The notes below the pieces were generated by a model. The model was not told the origin of the DNA. It made no database searches and saw only the letters and a list, made by a program, of their open reading frames with translations. From Tigriopus japonicus (lineage: Eukaryota > Arthropoda > Copepoda > Harpacticoida > Harpacticidae): DNA of 64,000 nucleotides. Below are positions 47,201-51,900 of this stretch, piece by piece (the first letter of the stretch is position 1; each line of letters opens with the position of its first letter). The translations under genes and the position numbers were made by a program. The stretch lies in the NCBI GenBank assembly GCA_010645155.1, contig CM021319.1, forward strand, positions 1,140,939-1,204,938. The letters are read 5' to 3'.

Positions 47201-47710
47201 AATTGAAAAAACTTTATCTGCATTTGTGGCTCATTATTTAGCATTTCCTACATGCATTTTTAATTAGGTAGCAATTCATTTGAACGTACAACTGTGCCCC
47301 TATGATATAGCGCTTCTCCATCTATGGAGTAAATGTGAAAATCAGGCTCCAACAATTGATCGATTTCGTTCTGTACCATTGAGCTGGCTGGATCTTCCAC
47401 AAGAAAGACACATTTTTCCCCTATGGCGTGAAAGTCGGGTTGTGGCGAGGTGATCAGTCAGTCAGTCATTTAGTCAGTCATCTGACGTTAAGTACCAAAC
47501 CAGAAGTCGAGAAATCGTACGAGCAAGATCTCTTTAAACGGTTCATTTGCTTTTCAGACTGAACAATTATTTCCGACGAAAAAGTAATCCAAGGACTTTT
47601 CATTTTCATTTCTGTATTTTTTCCATTTTATTTCAGATGCGGCTTTGCCTGCCAACAAGGTGTGTGGATTGTACGATTTGCCCGATAACTTGAAGGCCCT
47701 TATGAATTAA
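1916..47710 (+). CDS. ETHE1: ETHE1 persulfide dioxygenase, six-exon gene (whole span)
   Basis: Mitochondrial sulfur dioxygenase of the metallo-beta-lactamase fold; it oxidises glutathione persulfide in sulfide catabolism. Coding exons are 1916-2200, 2300-2444, 3769-3954, 13668-13850, 13989-14105 and 47637-47710. They sum to 990 nt (329 aa plus stop), and every junction is GT..AG and in phase. The joined protein has the metal-binding HMHADH motif (about residues 147-152), a second histidine in TPGHTEG, the aspartate in [16 protein letters not shown] and the last histidine in FPAHDY, in ETHE1 order. The N-terminus is longer than human ETHE1 (254 aa). The second methionine (position 1994, residue 27) begins a basic, Leu/Arg-rich stretch typical of a mitochondrial presequence and may be the true start, giving 303 aa. 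The last intron is 33.5 kb and holds three opposite-strand genes. Identification is by recognition of the family; splicing is inferred from the sequence. Confidence 0.93.
2300..2444 (+). CDS. ETHE1: ETHE1 exon 2
   Basis: Acceptor ttgttccag precedes 2300 and donor gtgagt follows 2444; the exon ends in phase 1. It encodes [13 protein letters not shown] through GLNLKYA, the first beta strands of the metallo-beta-lactamase fold, and matches ETHE1 closely. Confidence 0.93.
2445..3768. other. ETHE1 intron 2
   Basis: A 1.3-kb intron. No gene, tandem array or inverted repeat was recognised in it. Confidence 0.7.
3769..3954 (+). CDS. ETHE1: ETHE1 exon 3 (metal-binding HxHxDH)
   Basis: Acceptor ttttttgtag and donor gtaagt; phase 1 at both ends. 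It carries [13 protein letters not shown], the iron-binding signature, and ends at TPGHTEG, the second metal-ligand region. Confidence 0.95.
4581..5048. mobile_element. hAT-like MITE with 8-bp duplication
   Basis: A 468-bp element. Its ends read TACTGATGSGAA inward from both sides, and it is flanked by a perfect 8-bp direct repeat CTGTTTAG at 4573-4580 and 5049-5056. The first 100 bp inside the left end is a CAAA-rich simple repeat. An 8-bp duplication is the hAT (or P) class signature. It lies in ETHE1 intron 3. Confidence 0.72.
5321..5600 (+). repeat. tRNA-derived SINE with poly(A) tail
   Basis: The head contains a Pol III box A-like TAGCGTAGCGG (about 5336) and a box B-like GGTTCCAATCCC (about 5380). 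An unrelated body of about 190 bp follows, then a 15-A tail at 5586-5600. A direct repeat ACTTGTG flanks it (5314-5320 and 5601-5607), as expected for LINE-mediated insertion. Box B differs from the consensus at the G after TTC, so this copy may be inactive. Confidence 0.75.
5928..5979. repeat. Short purine-rich tandem repeat
   Basis: Imperfect 12-13 bp repeats of the form GGGAGAAGTAAGT directly before the left end of the element at 5980. Confidence 0.55.
5980..6542. mobile_element. Foldback MITE with CACGGTGT ends
   Basis: A 563-bp element whose first 85 bp (5980 onward) is repeated in reverse complement at its right end (to 6542) at roughly 80% identity by eye. The ends are CACGGTGT...ACACCGTG. 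No target duplication could be identified. The terminal bases match the larger palindrome at 40285-41418. Confidence 0.65.
6612..6760 (+). repeat. Probable hAT MITE left end, GTAATTAC-rich
   Basis: Starts CAGAGTTGGGTCAATTACTT and continues as repeated GTAATTACAATTAC motifs, a style seen at hAT-type MITE termini. No matching right end is visible before the assembly gap, so the element may be truncated or end inside the gap. Confidence 0.4.
7336..7619. other. Assembly gap (284 N)
   Basis: Run of N within ETHE1 intron 3. Nothing can be said of its content. Confidence 1.
7790..8030 (-). pseudogene. LINE reverse-transcriptase C-terminal fragment (antisense)
   Basis: On the minus strand this reads SPIWAP, then LEKVQR-like [16 protein letters not shown], then [20 protein letters not shown]. 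This is the typical block after the thumb of jockey/CR1-type LINE reverse transcriptases. The frame then breaks, with a stop after KSIHGL and homology resuming one base out of frame. It is a dead 5'-truncated fragment abutting another LINE in the opposite orientation. Confidence 0.75.
8030..8836 (+). pseudogene. LINE 3' part (RT C-terminus, TAA-repeat tail)
   Basis: An open frame of about 260 codons with [30 protein letters not shown] and [13 protein letters not shown], the conserved region downstream of the reverse-transcriptase palm in non-LTR retrotransposons. Near its C-terminus is a Cys/His cluster ([20 protein letters not shown]). The frame stops at 8817 and is followed by a TAATAATAATAATA tail, as in I/jockey-like elements. 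The upstream part of ORF2, including the catalytic RT motif, is missing. The frame is uninterrupted, so the insertion may be fairly recent. Confidence 0.8.
8837..10080. other. Intronic sequence, nothing recognised
   Basis: ETHE1 intron 3. No coding similarity or clear repeat structure was seen. Confidence 0.5.
10465..10540 (+). repeat. tRNA-like (SINE head) sequence
   Basis: Contains box A-like TAGTATAGTGG and box B-like GAGTTCGTTCC at tRNA-like spacing, lying between the two forward arrays of the foldback element. The arms do not fold into a clean cloverleaf, so it is not a functional tRNA. It may be a SINE remnant. Confidence 0.4.
10612..10800 (+). repeat. 17-bp tandem array (forward)
   Basis: About ten head-to-tail copies of GGAAAACWGGGTACATC. 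The best copies in the middle (10660-10770) are nearly identical, which suggests recent expansion. It is an internal part of the 10091-11401 element. Confidence 0.9.
11494..11563 (+). repeat. Solo right end of the CAGACCTG element
   Basis: About 70 bp matching the right terminus of the 15761-16770 element: two TATCTAGATACTTT repeats, then AAGTATCTTGAACAGGTCTG. No left end or duplication is present, so this is a truncated copy. Confidence 0.75.
11654..12982. mobile_element. hAT-like element with GACGAATAAA repeats
   Basis: A 1329-bp element flanked by the perfect 8-bp direct repeat GTAATGAT (11646-11653 and 12983-12990). Inverted ends TARGGACAGGAASTTAAGAC continue into GACGAATAAA motifs that recur through both halves (11670-11780, 12160-12240, 12870-12960). 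It has no transposase of its own. A minus-strand LINE fragment sits inside it. Confidence 0.8.
11784..12150 (-). pseudogene. LINE 3'-terminal fragment nested in a hAT-like element
   Basis: The minus-strand frame 11899-12129 encodes [20 protein letters not shown], then WNSLPLQIR, then [10 protein letters not shown]. This is the characteristic C-terminal end of many jockey/CR1-type LINE ORF2 proteins. It is followed by a 3' UTR ending in an AATAAACAATAAT tail near 11784. Only the last 75 or so codons remain. It interrupts the GACGAATAAA repeats, so it inserted after the host element. Confidence 0.7.
12991..13667. other. End of ETHE1 intron 3
   Basis: No feature recognised apart from the acceptor site of exon 4. 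Confidence 0.5.
13668..13850 (+). CDS. ETHE1: ETHE1 exon 4 (catalytic core)
   Basis: Acceptor ttttttag at 13667 and donor gtaagt at 13851. It encodes [19 protein letters not shown] and FPAHDYKG, which supply the Asp and His metal ligands and the conserved Arg of the RGCGRTDF block. Intron 3 before it is 9.7 kb and full of mobile elements. Confidence 0.95.
13989..14105 (+). CDS. ETHE1: ETHE1 exon 5
   Basis: Acceptor ttttatag and donor gtgag. It encodes the C-terminal helical segment with [10 protein letters not shown] and [18 protein letters not shown], as in ETHE1. It ends in phase 1 and requires the distant exon 6 to finish the protein. Confidence 0.93.
14106..15298. other. Start of ETHE1 intron 5, nothing recognised
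   Basis: Short ORFs here show no family signature or consistent coding character. Confidence 0.5.
15761..16770. mobile_element. hAT-like foldback element with 24-bp satellite core
   Basis: A 1010-bp element with ends CAGACCTGTTCAA...TTGAACAGGTCTG and a perfect 8-bp duplication TCAATGAA (15753-15760 and 16771-16778). Both arms carry repeats of about 40 bp containing TATCTTTATCTAGATAC. The next layer (16050-16110 versus 16355-16415) is also inverted. The core holds about six copies of a 24-bp unit, GCATCCACTCTCAATGTGCATAAT, so almost the whole element is palindromic. It has no transposase. Confidence 0.88.
16200..16345 (+). repeat. 24-bp tandem repeat
   Basis: Six near-perfect head-to-tail copies of GCATCCACTCTCAATGTGCATAAT at the core of the 15761-16770 element. 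There are no unique spacers, so this is not a CRISPR array. Confidence 0.9.
16823..17623. other. ETHE1 intron 5, nothing recognised
   Basis: AT-rich sequence with short oligo-A runs. No ORF or repeat is supported. Confidence 0.5.
17624..18058. mobile_element. Palindromic MITE downstream of TYW2
   Basis: About 435 bp. The left half (AGCACGGAAATCATGGAG, then TTAGCAATGA, then ATTTCCAG, then CGTTCTTCTGCAAATG) recurs in reverse complement in the right half, and the inversion continues through AGTTATGC and ATGAATGAA to the centre. Identity looks like 75-80%. No clear target duplication was found. Confidence 0.6.
18130..20544 (-). CDS. TRMT12: TYW2 tRNA wybutosine-synthesizing protein 2 homolog
   Basis: A SAM-dependent enzyme that transfers the 3-amino-3-carboxypropyl group to the wyosine precursor at G37 of tRNA-Phe. 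There are two exons on the minus strand: 20209-20544 (ATG at 20544, 112 codons, donor gtaagt) and 18130-19059 (acceptor tttcatttcag, stop at 18130), joined in phase 0 to give 421 aa, close to the human length (448). The first exon encodes the N-terminal domain with [13 protein letters not shown]. The second carries KCMFSRGN (about 211-218), the SAM-binding [13 protein letters not shown] (about 237-249), ACEWNP (about 260-265) and [11 protein letters not shown] (about 303-313). The last motif is typical of TYW2 rather than the related methyltransferase Trm5. It is nested antisense in ETHE1 intron 5. The 1.15-kb intron shows nothing notable. Confidence 0.92.
20640..20672 (-). terminator. HMGCR candidate poly(A) signals
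   Basis: Two AATAAA hexamers on the minus strand (20640-20645 and 20667-20672), about 700 nt after the HMGCR stop and about 100 nt before the TYW2 start. They imply a long 3' UTR that includes the AGT/GAT repeats. Confidence 0.35.
20858..21110. repeat. AGT/GTN trinucleotide microsatellite
   Basis: Dense AGT, GTG and GTA trinucleotides (20858-21075) followed by a (GAT)n run at 21090-21108. All six frames give low-complexity pseudo-ORFs. It probably lies in the HMGCR 3' UTR. Confidence 0.85.
21378..24170 (-). CDS. HMGCR: HMG-CoA reductase, coding region in a single exon
   Basis: Reduces HMG-CoA to mevalonate with two NADPH, the committed step of isoprenoid (in arthropods, methyl farnesoate/juvenoid) synthesis; an ER membrane enzyme. 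The ATG at 24170 gives 930 aa with no intron. The N-terminal half has about eight hydrophobic segments (roughly residues 58-366). An acidic, Ser-rich linker (about 385-475) follows, then the class I catalytic domain. Catalytic residues are visible: Glu in ATTEGCL (E593), Lys in [10 protein letters not shown] (K724/725), Asp in GQDAAQN (D800) and His in [11 protein letters not shown] (H896). The serine after HNR (S902) matches the AMPK-regulated serine. The INSIG-contact motif YIYF of vertebrate sterol-sensing domains reads HITY here, which suggests weak or absent sterol-induced degradation. It is nested antisense in ETHE1 intron 5. Confidence 0.97.
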   Translation of the reverse strand: MEVQAPMKQSKILTTATNSSTSTVDRHTPEQHPRNLPTLFIRKVFKSHGEFCASQPWEVIVTTFIFLICILTVGSKHVMLVNEHDGDNANASPACTSNPSNAKCLGQDSSKDWIETLVMAGFYCLAVLHITYRFKKIHLIRSNLIFNIALCYVTFASLLYALVIFSIGNPQKDNLHQAWFLIFLLVDMQKVTRMGQFALSSSHHRRISENVANGMYVLAPTFALDCLAKIFLVGLGSLTGIPQLEAFSWYAVVSVMVNFLVYLTFYPAGLSLVLELMYCTDGRPRWDVRQIINTLPGEDGPTPVVHRVKVIATAALMIVHIIFRPPFLFSCEIDYQPTTLLSWATINVEKVLITIVIAALSLKYLFYEDMDEAQELRKTYIEELTRKFAEDSEQEEFNRGNKVEMDRASNSTDEGISIGSSAKQRPPSCTSRNGDDSSSESAWSEVGYLPDLKDQEAQTTDMASSEDEDETTRIPREPRSLEECIKIYKSLDDWVDCLMDEELVTLIERKVIRAHALESVLNSSQRGVEVRRKFIEKMAKRDIGNLPFRNFDYETVMGACCESVIGYMTMPVGVAGPLLLDGKLFYVPMATTEGCLVASVNRGCSALRSCGVTSRIIGDGMTRGPIVRFPNISKMAEAKEWIEEPENFQQIKKNFDSTSRFARLQRLKVKPAGRELYIRFVAHTGDAMGMNMISKASEFSLKKLADVFPEMEIISLSGNMCTDKKPAAINWIDGRGKSVICEANIPRHIVESVLKTTPAALADLNRSKNLVGSAMAGSIGGFNAQAANVVTAVFIATGQDAAQNVASSNCLTQIDVVGEDLYMTCTMPSIEVGTVGGGTILTAQGACLELLGVKGCQPNSPGANAKQLASVVCATVLAGELSLMSALAAGHLVKSHLRHNRSNLTVSSAAAVLESAEKPAMCVQSAPNTP
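24171..25889. other. HMGCR upstream region
   Basis: Presumed 5' UTR and promoter side of HMGCR. No TATA box or sterol-response element could be assigned with confidence. Confidence 0.4.
25890..27160. repeat. GC-richer low-complexity block
   Basis: (GTGA)n/(GTGT)n tracts at 25945-26110, CAC/ACC/ACG trinucleotides at 26527-26610, GTGAGTGAGTGA and (GGT)n at 26695-26750. Base composition is clearly richer in GC than the flanks. It may be a distal promoter or 5' UTR exon region of HMGCR (1.7-3 kb upstream), but no splice-consistent exon was proven. Confidence 0.5.
27161..28964. other. ETHE1 intron 5, nothing recognised
   Basis: AT-rich non-coding sequence. No gene or clear repeat. Confidence 0.5.
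28965..29275 (+). repeat. Dispersed repeat, copy 1
   Basis: About 300 bp alignable by eye with the reverse complement of 33700-34005. Shared landmarks are CTTGCCTTCYCC, GGTGACTG, GAGGCAAAA, TTCCARTTGACTGCC, CCAATTTCAAATCAT, GAGAGG and TGCCACTWGAKGTC. The family is unknown; there is no coding capacity. Confidence 0.6.
29793..30394. mobile_element. Foldback element with 15-bp repeat core
   Basis: Left arm 29793-29915 and right arm 30280-30394 are inverted copies over about 115 bp (GATCTCCCCCTGTAGGTTTG, then AAACTCCCCCAGCACTTATC, then CCAGGGTTAACTCCCCCAAC and its reverse) at about 90% identity. The interior 29990-30220 is an array of the 15-bp unit GTAAACTCCGCCACG. The repeat gives apparent ORFs in several frames, but these are not genes. 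No target duplication was seen. Confidence 0.75.
30000..30220 (+). repeat. 15-bp tandem repeat
   Basis: About fourteen copies of GTAAACTCCGCCACG with CCACC and TGCCAGG variants. Because the period is divisible by three, it creates open frames on both strands. Confidence 0.9.
31312..31556 (-). repeat. tRNA-derived SINE, family B, copy 1
   Basis: Read on the minus strand: box A-like GTGTCGTGGTTAGCG, box B-like AGGTTCGATTCTC, then a body with GACGTTAATCCACACCCACA, then ATTCTGATACCGGACTTGAA and a 3' end near CCCTAGCACCAACAATCCC. The second copy, at 43528-43757, shares the whole body. The intact box B suggests this is the better preserved head. Confidence 0.8.
32100..32925 (-). pseudogene. mariner-like transposase pseudogene
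   Basis: Minus-strand reading begins [20 protein letters not shown] (ATG at 32925), shifts frame by one missing base near 32850, then stays open through a helix-turn-helix domain. It contains the catalytic-type [11 protein letters not shown] (first Asp) and [10 protein letters not shown] (second Asp). After NFLNSKF the similarity ends, and the third catalytic motif (SPDLNPxD/E) is absent, so the 3' third is lost. GC content is higher than in the surroundings, which fits a relatively young inserted element. No terminal inverted repeats were identified. Confidence 0.82.
33700..34005 (-). repeat. Dispersed repeat, copy 2
   Basis: Inverted copy of the 28965-29275 repeat with the same landmarks in the same order on the minus strand. 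Identity is about 65-70% with small indels, so both are old. Confidence 0.6.
34006..38959. other. ETHE1 intron 5, mostly featureless
   Basis: No supported gene. It includes a short GTC/GTT trinucleotide tract (35098-35155). Open frames at 36718-37101 and 35797-36009 lack family motifs and splice context. Confidence 0.45.
39019..40089 (+). pseudogene. Tc1-like transposase pseudogene with 3' inverted repeat
   Basis: Starts [20 protein letters not shown], then runs into a 518-bp gap (39082-39599). It resumes with [18 protein letters not shown] (second catalytic Asp) and [12 protein letters not shown] (catalytic Glu). The Trp after VENL is a TAG stop at about 39835, and the frame shifts near 39895 before the C-terminal tail reads on to about 40015. 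The 3' terminal inverted repeat, with CTTTCCACCCTG at its tip, ends at 40089 next to TA. No matching 5' repeat was found upstream of the ATG. Confidence 0.85.
39082..39599. other. Assembly gap (518 N)
   Basis: Run of N inside the Tc1-like transposase pseudogene. The gap removes the DNA-binding domain and the first catalytic Asp. Confidence 1.
40285..41418. mobile_element. 1.1-kb palindromic element with 4-bp duplication
   Basis: Arms 40285-about 40745 and about 40960-41418 are reverse complements over some 460 bp at high identity, apart from a few mismatches and small indels. The tips are CACGGTGTTCCGAATGGC and its complement. A 4-bp direct repeat GGCT flanks it (40281-40284, 41419-41422). 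There is no coding capacity. CAC...GTG tips with a 4-bp duplication fit the Chapaev branch of the CMC superfamily, but that is inference. Confidence 0.8.
41461..41600. mobile_element. MITE carrying the ends of the Tc1-like element
   Basis: A 140-bp element flanked by TA on both sides (41459-41460, 41601-41602). Its ends, CAGGGTRGAAAGAAATTAAG, are nearly the same as the 3' terminus of the Tc1-like copy ending at 40089. The left end keeps the subterminal GGCCTTTCCTAAATTT as well. It is evidently mobilised by, or derived from, that family. Confidence 0.85.
41603..43527. other. ETHE1 intron 5, nothing recognised
   Basis: No supported gene. A minus-strand open frame at 42751-43080 has no recognisable motif. 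Confidence 0.45.
43528..43757 (+). repeat. tRNA-derived SINE, family B, copy 2
   Basis: Plus-strand copy of the 31312-31556 SINE. The box B region GAGGTCCCAGGTTCAATTCT and the core ATTCTGATACCGGACTTGAA are nearly identical. The box A region is degraded and about 10 bp after AAGGAAA is deleted. The copy ends in CCCACAATCCCCCCC and a short A run. Confidence 0.8.
44439..44444 (-). terminator. Kelch gene candidate poly(A) signal
   Basis: AATAAA on the minus strand, about 80 nt beyond the stop of the kelch protein. Confidence 0.5.
44525..46212 (-). CDS. Secreted Apple/PAN-like and kelch-repeat protein
   Basis: Two minus-strand exons: 45884-46212 (donor gtaggt) and 44525-45566 (acceptor tctctctcaag). 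They join in phase 2 to restore a Trp codon and give 456 aa. A hydrophobic stretch [16 protein letters not shown] after a basic leader suggests a signal peptide, with a later Met at 46188 as an alternative start. A cysteine-rich module follows, with [27 protein letters not shown] and [11 protein letters not shown], resembling an Apple/PAN fold. About five kelch repeats follow, each with a GG doublet and a distant W ([34 protein letters not shown]), which should form a beta propeller. N-glycosylation sites (NGT, NIT, NLT) fit an extracellular location. Most kelch proteins are intracellular, so this is unusual. The ligand is unknown. Confidence 0.85.
45795..45836. repeat. (GGCT)n/(GGTT)n microsatellite in the kelch-gene intron
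   Basis: Tetranucleotide tract within the 317-bp intron of the kelch gene. Confidence 0.85.
46427..46449. repeat. (CTA)n microsatellite
   Basis: About seven perfect ACT units. Confidence 0.9.
46684..46905 (-). CDS. Putative orphan exon, function unknown
   Basis: A minus-strand open frame of complex composition ([20 protein letters not shown], then [10 protein letters not shown]). It ends at a consensus donor, gtaagt, and starts after a plausible acceptor (ttttgacag). The frame also continues upstream to an ATG at about 46939. It lies 470 bp upstream of the kelch gene start. It could belong to a separate minus-strand gene or an alternative kelch 5' exon. No family was recognised. Confidence 0.35.
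46940..47636. other. End of ETHE1 intron 5
   Basis: Nothing recognised beyond a (CAGT)n stretch at 47455-47480 and the exon 6 acceptor. Confidence 0.5.
47637..47710 (+). CDS. ETHE1: ETHE1 exon 6 (C-terminus, stop)
   Basis: Acceptor ttttatttcag at 47636. It completes the phase-1 codon left by exon 5 and reads [18 protein letters not shown] to a stop at 47708-47710, matching the usual ETHE1 ending (xxAVPANxxCG). It lies 33.5 kb from exon 5 with three genes between them. No other ETHE1 tail was seen nearer to exon 5. Confidence 0.85.
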
Positions 47711-48061
47711 TCGCAATTCCTCGAATAATGACGCCATCAACACGTCCACCATCTATCATTCACATTGAGCTCACTTCGTAAAGAGAGGTTTTGTGACGCC
47801 GAGAGTTCACAATTGCGAGTCTGATTATTTCGCGTGAAGTTTCGTATCAAGAGCGCCAATTCGACCTTTGGCGCACTGTAATTCAGTCACAGACCTGCTT
47901 TGATTGTTCTGTACATAAAACCATTAGCACTAAAGATCGATTCATGGGATTGTTGAAATTACTTTCATTGAATTGGATTCCTTTTCTTTACTCTAATATC
48001 ATTCCCTTCTGTCTATCTCTCTTTCCCGCTCTCTGATATTTTACAAGTATGACAGAGCATC

Positions 48062-48067
48062 AATAAA
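48062..48067 (+). terminator. ETHE1 candidate poly(A) signal
   Basis: A canonical AATAAA about 350 nt after the ETHE1 stop, followed by a T-rich stretch. It is the first good signal downstream of exon 6 on this strand. Confidence 0.5.
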
Positions 48068-48894
48068 GTATATCGAGCATCCTTTATTAAGCCTTGTTCC
48101 TTGGTATCAGCTAAACATGCCCAATCCAAATCTTGGATCTCATGATTTCCACGCTACGCCTTATTCAAGTTCCAACCGTTGTTCAAGGCCCGTTTTCCCG
48201 TTCAAAGTTTCTCCGCTCGACCTTTTGGAACGCCAAGGAGAGAAAGCCTTCATTCTGCGAGGATCATCAGCCCGGTTGTCTCCAGTATGTACGTACATAC
48301 GTTGCGAGCGAAGCTTGACGAGGCCAAATGGTTACGCTAGTCTGCGATGCGGTATTGCGATCCCCGGCCAAGAACCAATCTGCGTGTTTCCACGAGGGGG
48401 AAAAATAACGACAACCACACTCCTCCGGTCCCGCCAATCACTTGTAGTCTGACTTACAACCAACACAAACAACGAGTAGGAAATAGTACACTCACCCAGT
48501 TACTATTCATTCCCCTGACTGAAAGCCTGTTCCCCATAGGAAGGACCTTCAGAAGGCTTCAAGCAGACACACGTGTAGAGGGAATTGAACACGCGCAAGG
48601 CCCTCCTCGACGAAAGCCGAAAATCAACAGTTACGATTATTACCTTGCTCTTTCTTGGACGAATTTTCCGATCTCAGTCAAGTTATAGCCTCTCTTCAGA
48701 CTATCAGTGGCACTTATCTACGCTCTAAGAAGCATGGTCGGCCTTCTATGGAAATTGTAACATACCACAACAAGTGGTGTGTGATTTGTTTGTGGAAAAC
48801 CATTGTCCATGCCCGTTTCAAGTAGGGCTCTAGTTTGAACTCTTTTGGAGAGGGTGAATGAATTGTAGTGACAATACCCGTTGATCGGGTCAAG

Positions 48895-48934
48895 ATGATC
48901 AAGACACTCCTGGTTCTGTTTAGTGCCATTCAAG
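48895..48934 (+). CDS. Beat-like exon 1 (signal peptide)
   Basis: ATG followed by 13 hydrophobic codons and a perfect donor, gtaagt. Too short for ordinary ORF detection; supported by phase agreement with the next exon. Confidence 0.65.
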
Positions 48935-51900
48935 GTAAGTCTCTGTTTATGATGGTCGAGAGGTATCACACAAATCGGCATCGATTAGCCCTAACTTTTT
49001 TTTAGCGCCATTCGCCCACATTTCCGGTTCGTAGAATAAATAAGCAGTTGATGTTGGATTTCGTGAGCCGAATCAGCAATCGGTGTGTGTATTTCTGAAT
49101 CGGCGTTTTCTACTGTTGGGTATTTAGTCGGCTTCCAAAAGCCTTCATATTGGTCTTCCAATACATGTTTCCTGAACAATGTGTAGTAAATATCATACTC
49201 GTTAGCTTTAGGTTTAGGAAAATGAAACACGGACACACGATTTACTTAAACATGTTTAAACGAGATCAACAAAAGTTTTATTTACCTTTATGTGAAGAGA
49301 ATGCAAGTAAATGTTTGTGTAAAGACAAGTTCGGTAAAAATGCATTTTTTTGCTTGCCAAGAAAGTCTCTCGTTGCAAGCAACATCACAAATACTTCAAT
49401 AGGTTCGGTTTTGAGTCCTTTGGTCAATTAATTATGCAGTCTTTGAACTCTCCTCAAGATTTAAAAACACAAAGGGTTTAACTAATATTTCAACTTCATT
49501 GCATTAACGTAATTTCGATAGCTTAAATCTGACGTTTTCCGTTGGCAAATCACAATCGTTTAAAAAATGTGGAGAGCCACGTTCCAAAATTGCACAACTT
49601 TAGCACAATTCAAGTTGGAAATCAAGTAAGACTATTTTTTTTGCCAAGAAAGACTCCAGGTTATGTATTCACATGTTTTTCTTTATGAAGAGGTCCAAAT
49701 AAAACCAGGTTTCTTGTGAAGATGTACAATTTGGTATCCTTGCCTTTTTGCTTGCCATTCCTACTTCCATGATAAATCAATGGGTTCCTGCTGCCGTTTT
49801 TTGGCCTTATTTTGAGCCCGATCCTTCTTTGTAAATCGTTGGGTCCTTCATTTGGAACGGATTGAGATTTGTTCCCTGACATCCAACTCGATTGAAAGGG
49901 TCATTGACAAATCAGGTCCAATTTCAGGATCATTTCCTCACTGCATACAATGGCCTCAGTCACCGAGTAAATGGCTCCCATTTCTTTTCTCAATCAAGCC
50001 TTCTTCTGTGTATTGGAAAGACCCCTTCTATACTTTTACACATCCAAATATAACCACCCTTCCTGCTCCACATTGCCCTATCTGATCGTAATGTTCTATT
50101 TTTTAAAGGAATTTTCTTATCTCAATCCTTTGCTTGTTTGCCAACTTCTCGTGACCGACTAAACGCCTAATCTCTGATTAATTTTAGTACTAAGCTTGTG
50201 ATAATCATGTCTTCAAGCATGGCTGATCAAAATCAATTCGAATTAAATCTCAAAATCGTCCCTCTGAACCCAAGACACCCAGAGGAAGACCCCGTTTACT
50301 TCTGGTTCTGGATCACTTTGTCCGGTTTGAATTTGGCGCTCAATTTCGTCACCCTCGTGTTGGCTTGTTTGTTTTGGAATGAATGTGAACTTCCGTTCTC
50401 GACATATGCACTTTCATCTGGGCTTTGGGGCACTTTTCTTTCACTATTTAAACTTGTGCAATCGATCTCAGCCCGGTTTTGTAACTATCCAAAGGAAACC
50501 ATGACGCACATTTGTTGCCACCCTGTTCGTTTAAGTGTAGGATTGGTCTTGGAAGTGCTCATCTGTGTCTGTGGAATAATCCTACTGGCCACGTGTTACC
50601 CGGATTGGACTCTAAATGGTCGGTGCTCAAGTTATCTAGTGCATTGGATCATTTTCATGCTATTCCTTGGTACTGTTGGTACTGTGGTGATAACCTGTTC
50701 GATTGGCTGTTTTATTGGGGTGCATTTGATATGTCTTGTATTAAAATGGCGAGGGAAATATCAACTAGTAACCGGAACAAACACCAGTGCTTAAGCTTGG
50801 GGAACACCTTGGATTTGGGAGGCCCTCTTGAGGGGTTGAGAAGATCCCCCGGAGCGATATTGAACAGCACATGGAATCACTCTTGGATCGTGATAAAGAT
50901 TTTGATCTATGGCTGTTGTCCTGTCACTGGAGAGGAAAGGAAGGAAGGAATGAAGGACGGAAGGTGCCTGACTAATAATTGAGCAATATCTCCAGCTCAA
51001 TATAGTAATGACGCCGAAAACGCGTCTATAAATCATATTTCGGTCCAAGGAAGGAGCCTTTTGTCAAATTAAGTGTCAACGGCCAACCATTAACTCAAGC
51101 AATATTTTGAGCTATTTTTTCAAGCCTAAGAATATATGTACATATCATAGACTCATTTGTATCTTTTTTATTCACCGACGTCTTTTTCCATGATTGAATA
51201 GGCACTGGAAATTTTCAAGACGTGCAACAAAATGCAAGATATTTTTCTTCTCACCTCAAAACCAACCTTTCTGGGGACTTTTTTTCTTGAATGGACTTCA
51301 TGTTAGTGTTAGTACGAGTATGTACAGTAGTATCCCCATCCACTTTGGCTCGGGGTCGAGCCTCTAGATTCAAGATGGATGAGGGAACTCCCATGAAAAC
51401 AAATTTGGCACCTTATTCAAAATTCGGACGTGGAGAAATGGGTTCACTCACGAAAAGGTTACTTCAATGGACACTTCTTACAGACCCGGTGTTAGTACTT
51501 GCTTTCTTGCTTGGTTCTTTGCCACAACTGAAAAGAGGGGGAAAATAGGACCACAGAGAAAGGGCAGGAAATTTACCTGAAATCTGGGGAACATGAACAT
51601 GGCCGTCCTAATGGTCTGGTAAGGTGACAGATAATGTCCGGACAGAGGTGTCTGCATTGAAGTTTTTTTCTTTCCCATTTTTTATCCATTTTTCGTTTTC
51701 AGGTTGGTGTGAGGGCCTGGAAATCACTCATTTCAATGTTCCTCGTTTTGTGGATCGGAAGGAAGACGCCGTTCTGGAATGTGCTTTTGGCTTACAAGCT
51801 CGAGAGCAACTCCAGTCGGTCAAATGGTATCATATTGACCACTTGGGAAGCATGCGAGAGTTCTACTCGTTCCAACCGAGTCGAAACCCACCGGCGAAGA

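Noticed and set aside
48117..48688. Overlapping ORFs of about 110 codons after ETHE1
   Set aside because: No motif, no splice context, and overlap in two frames without coding character.
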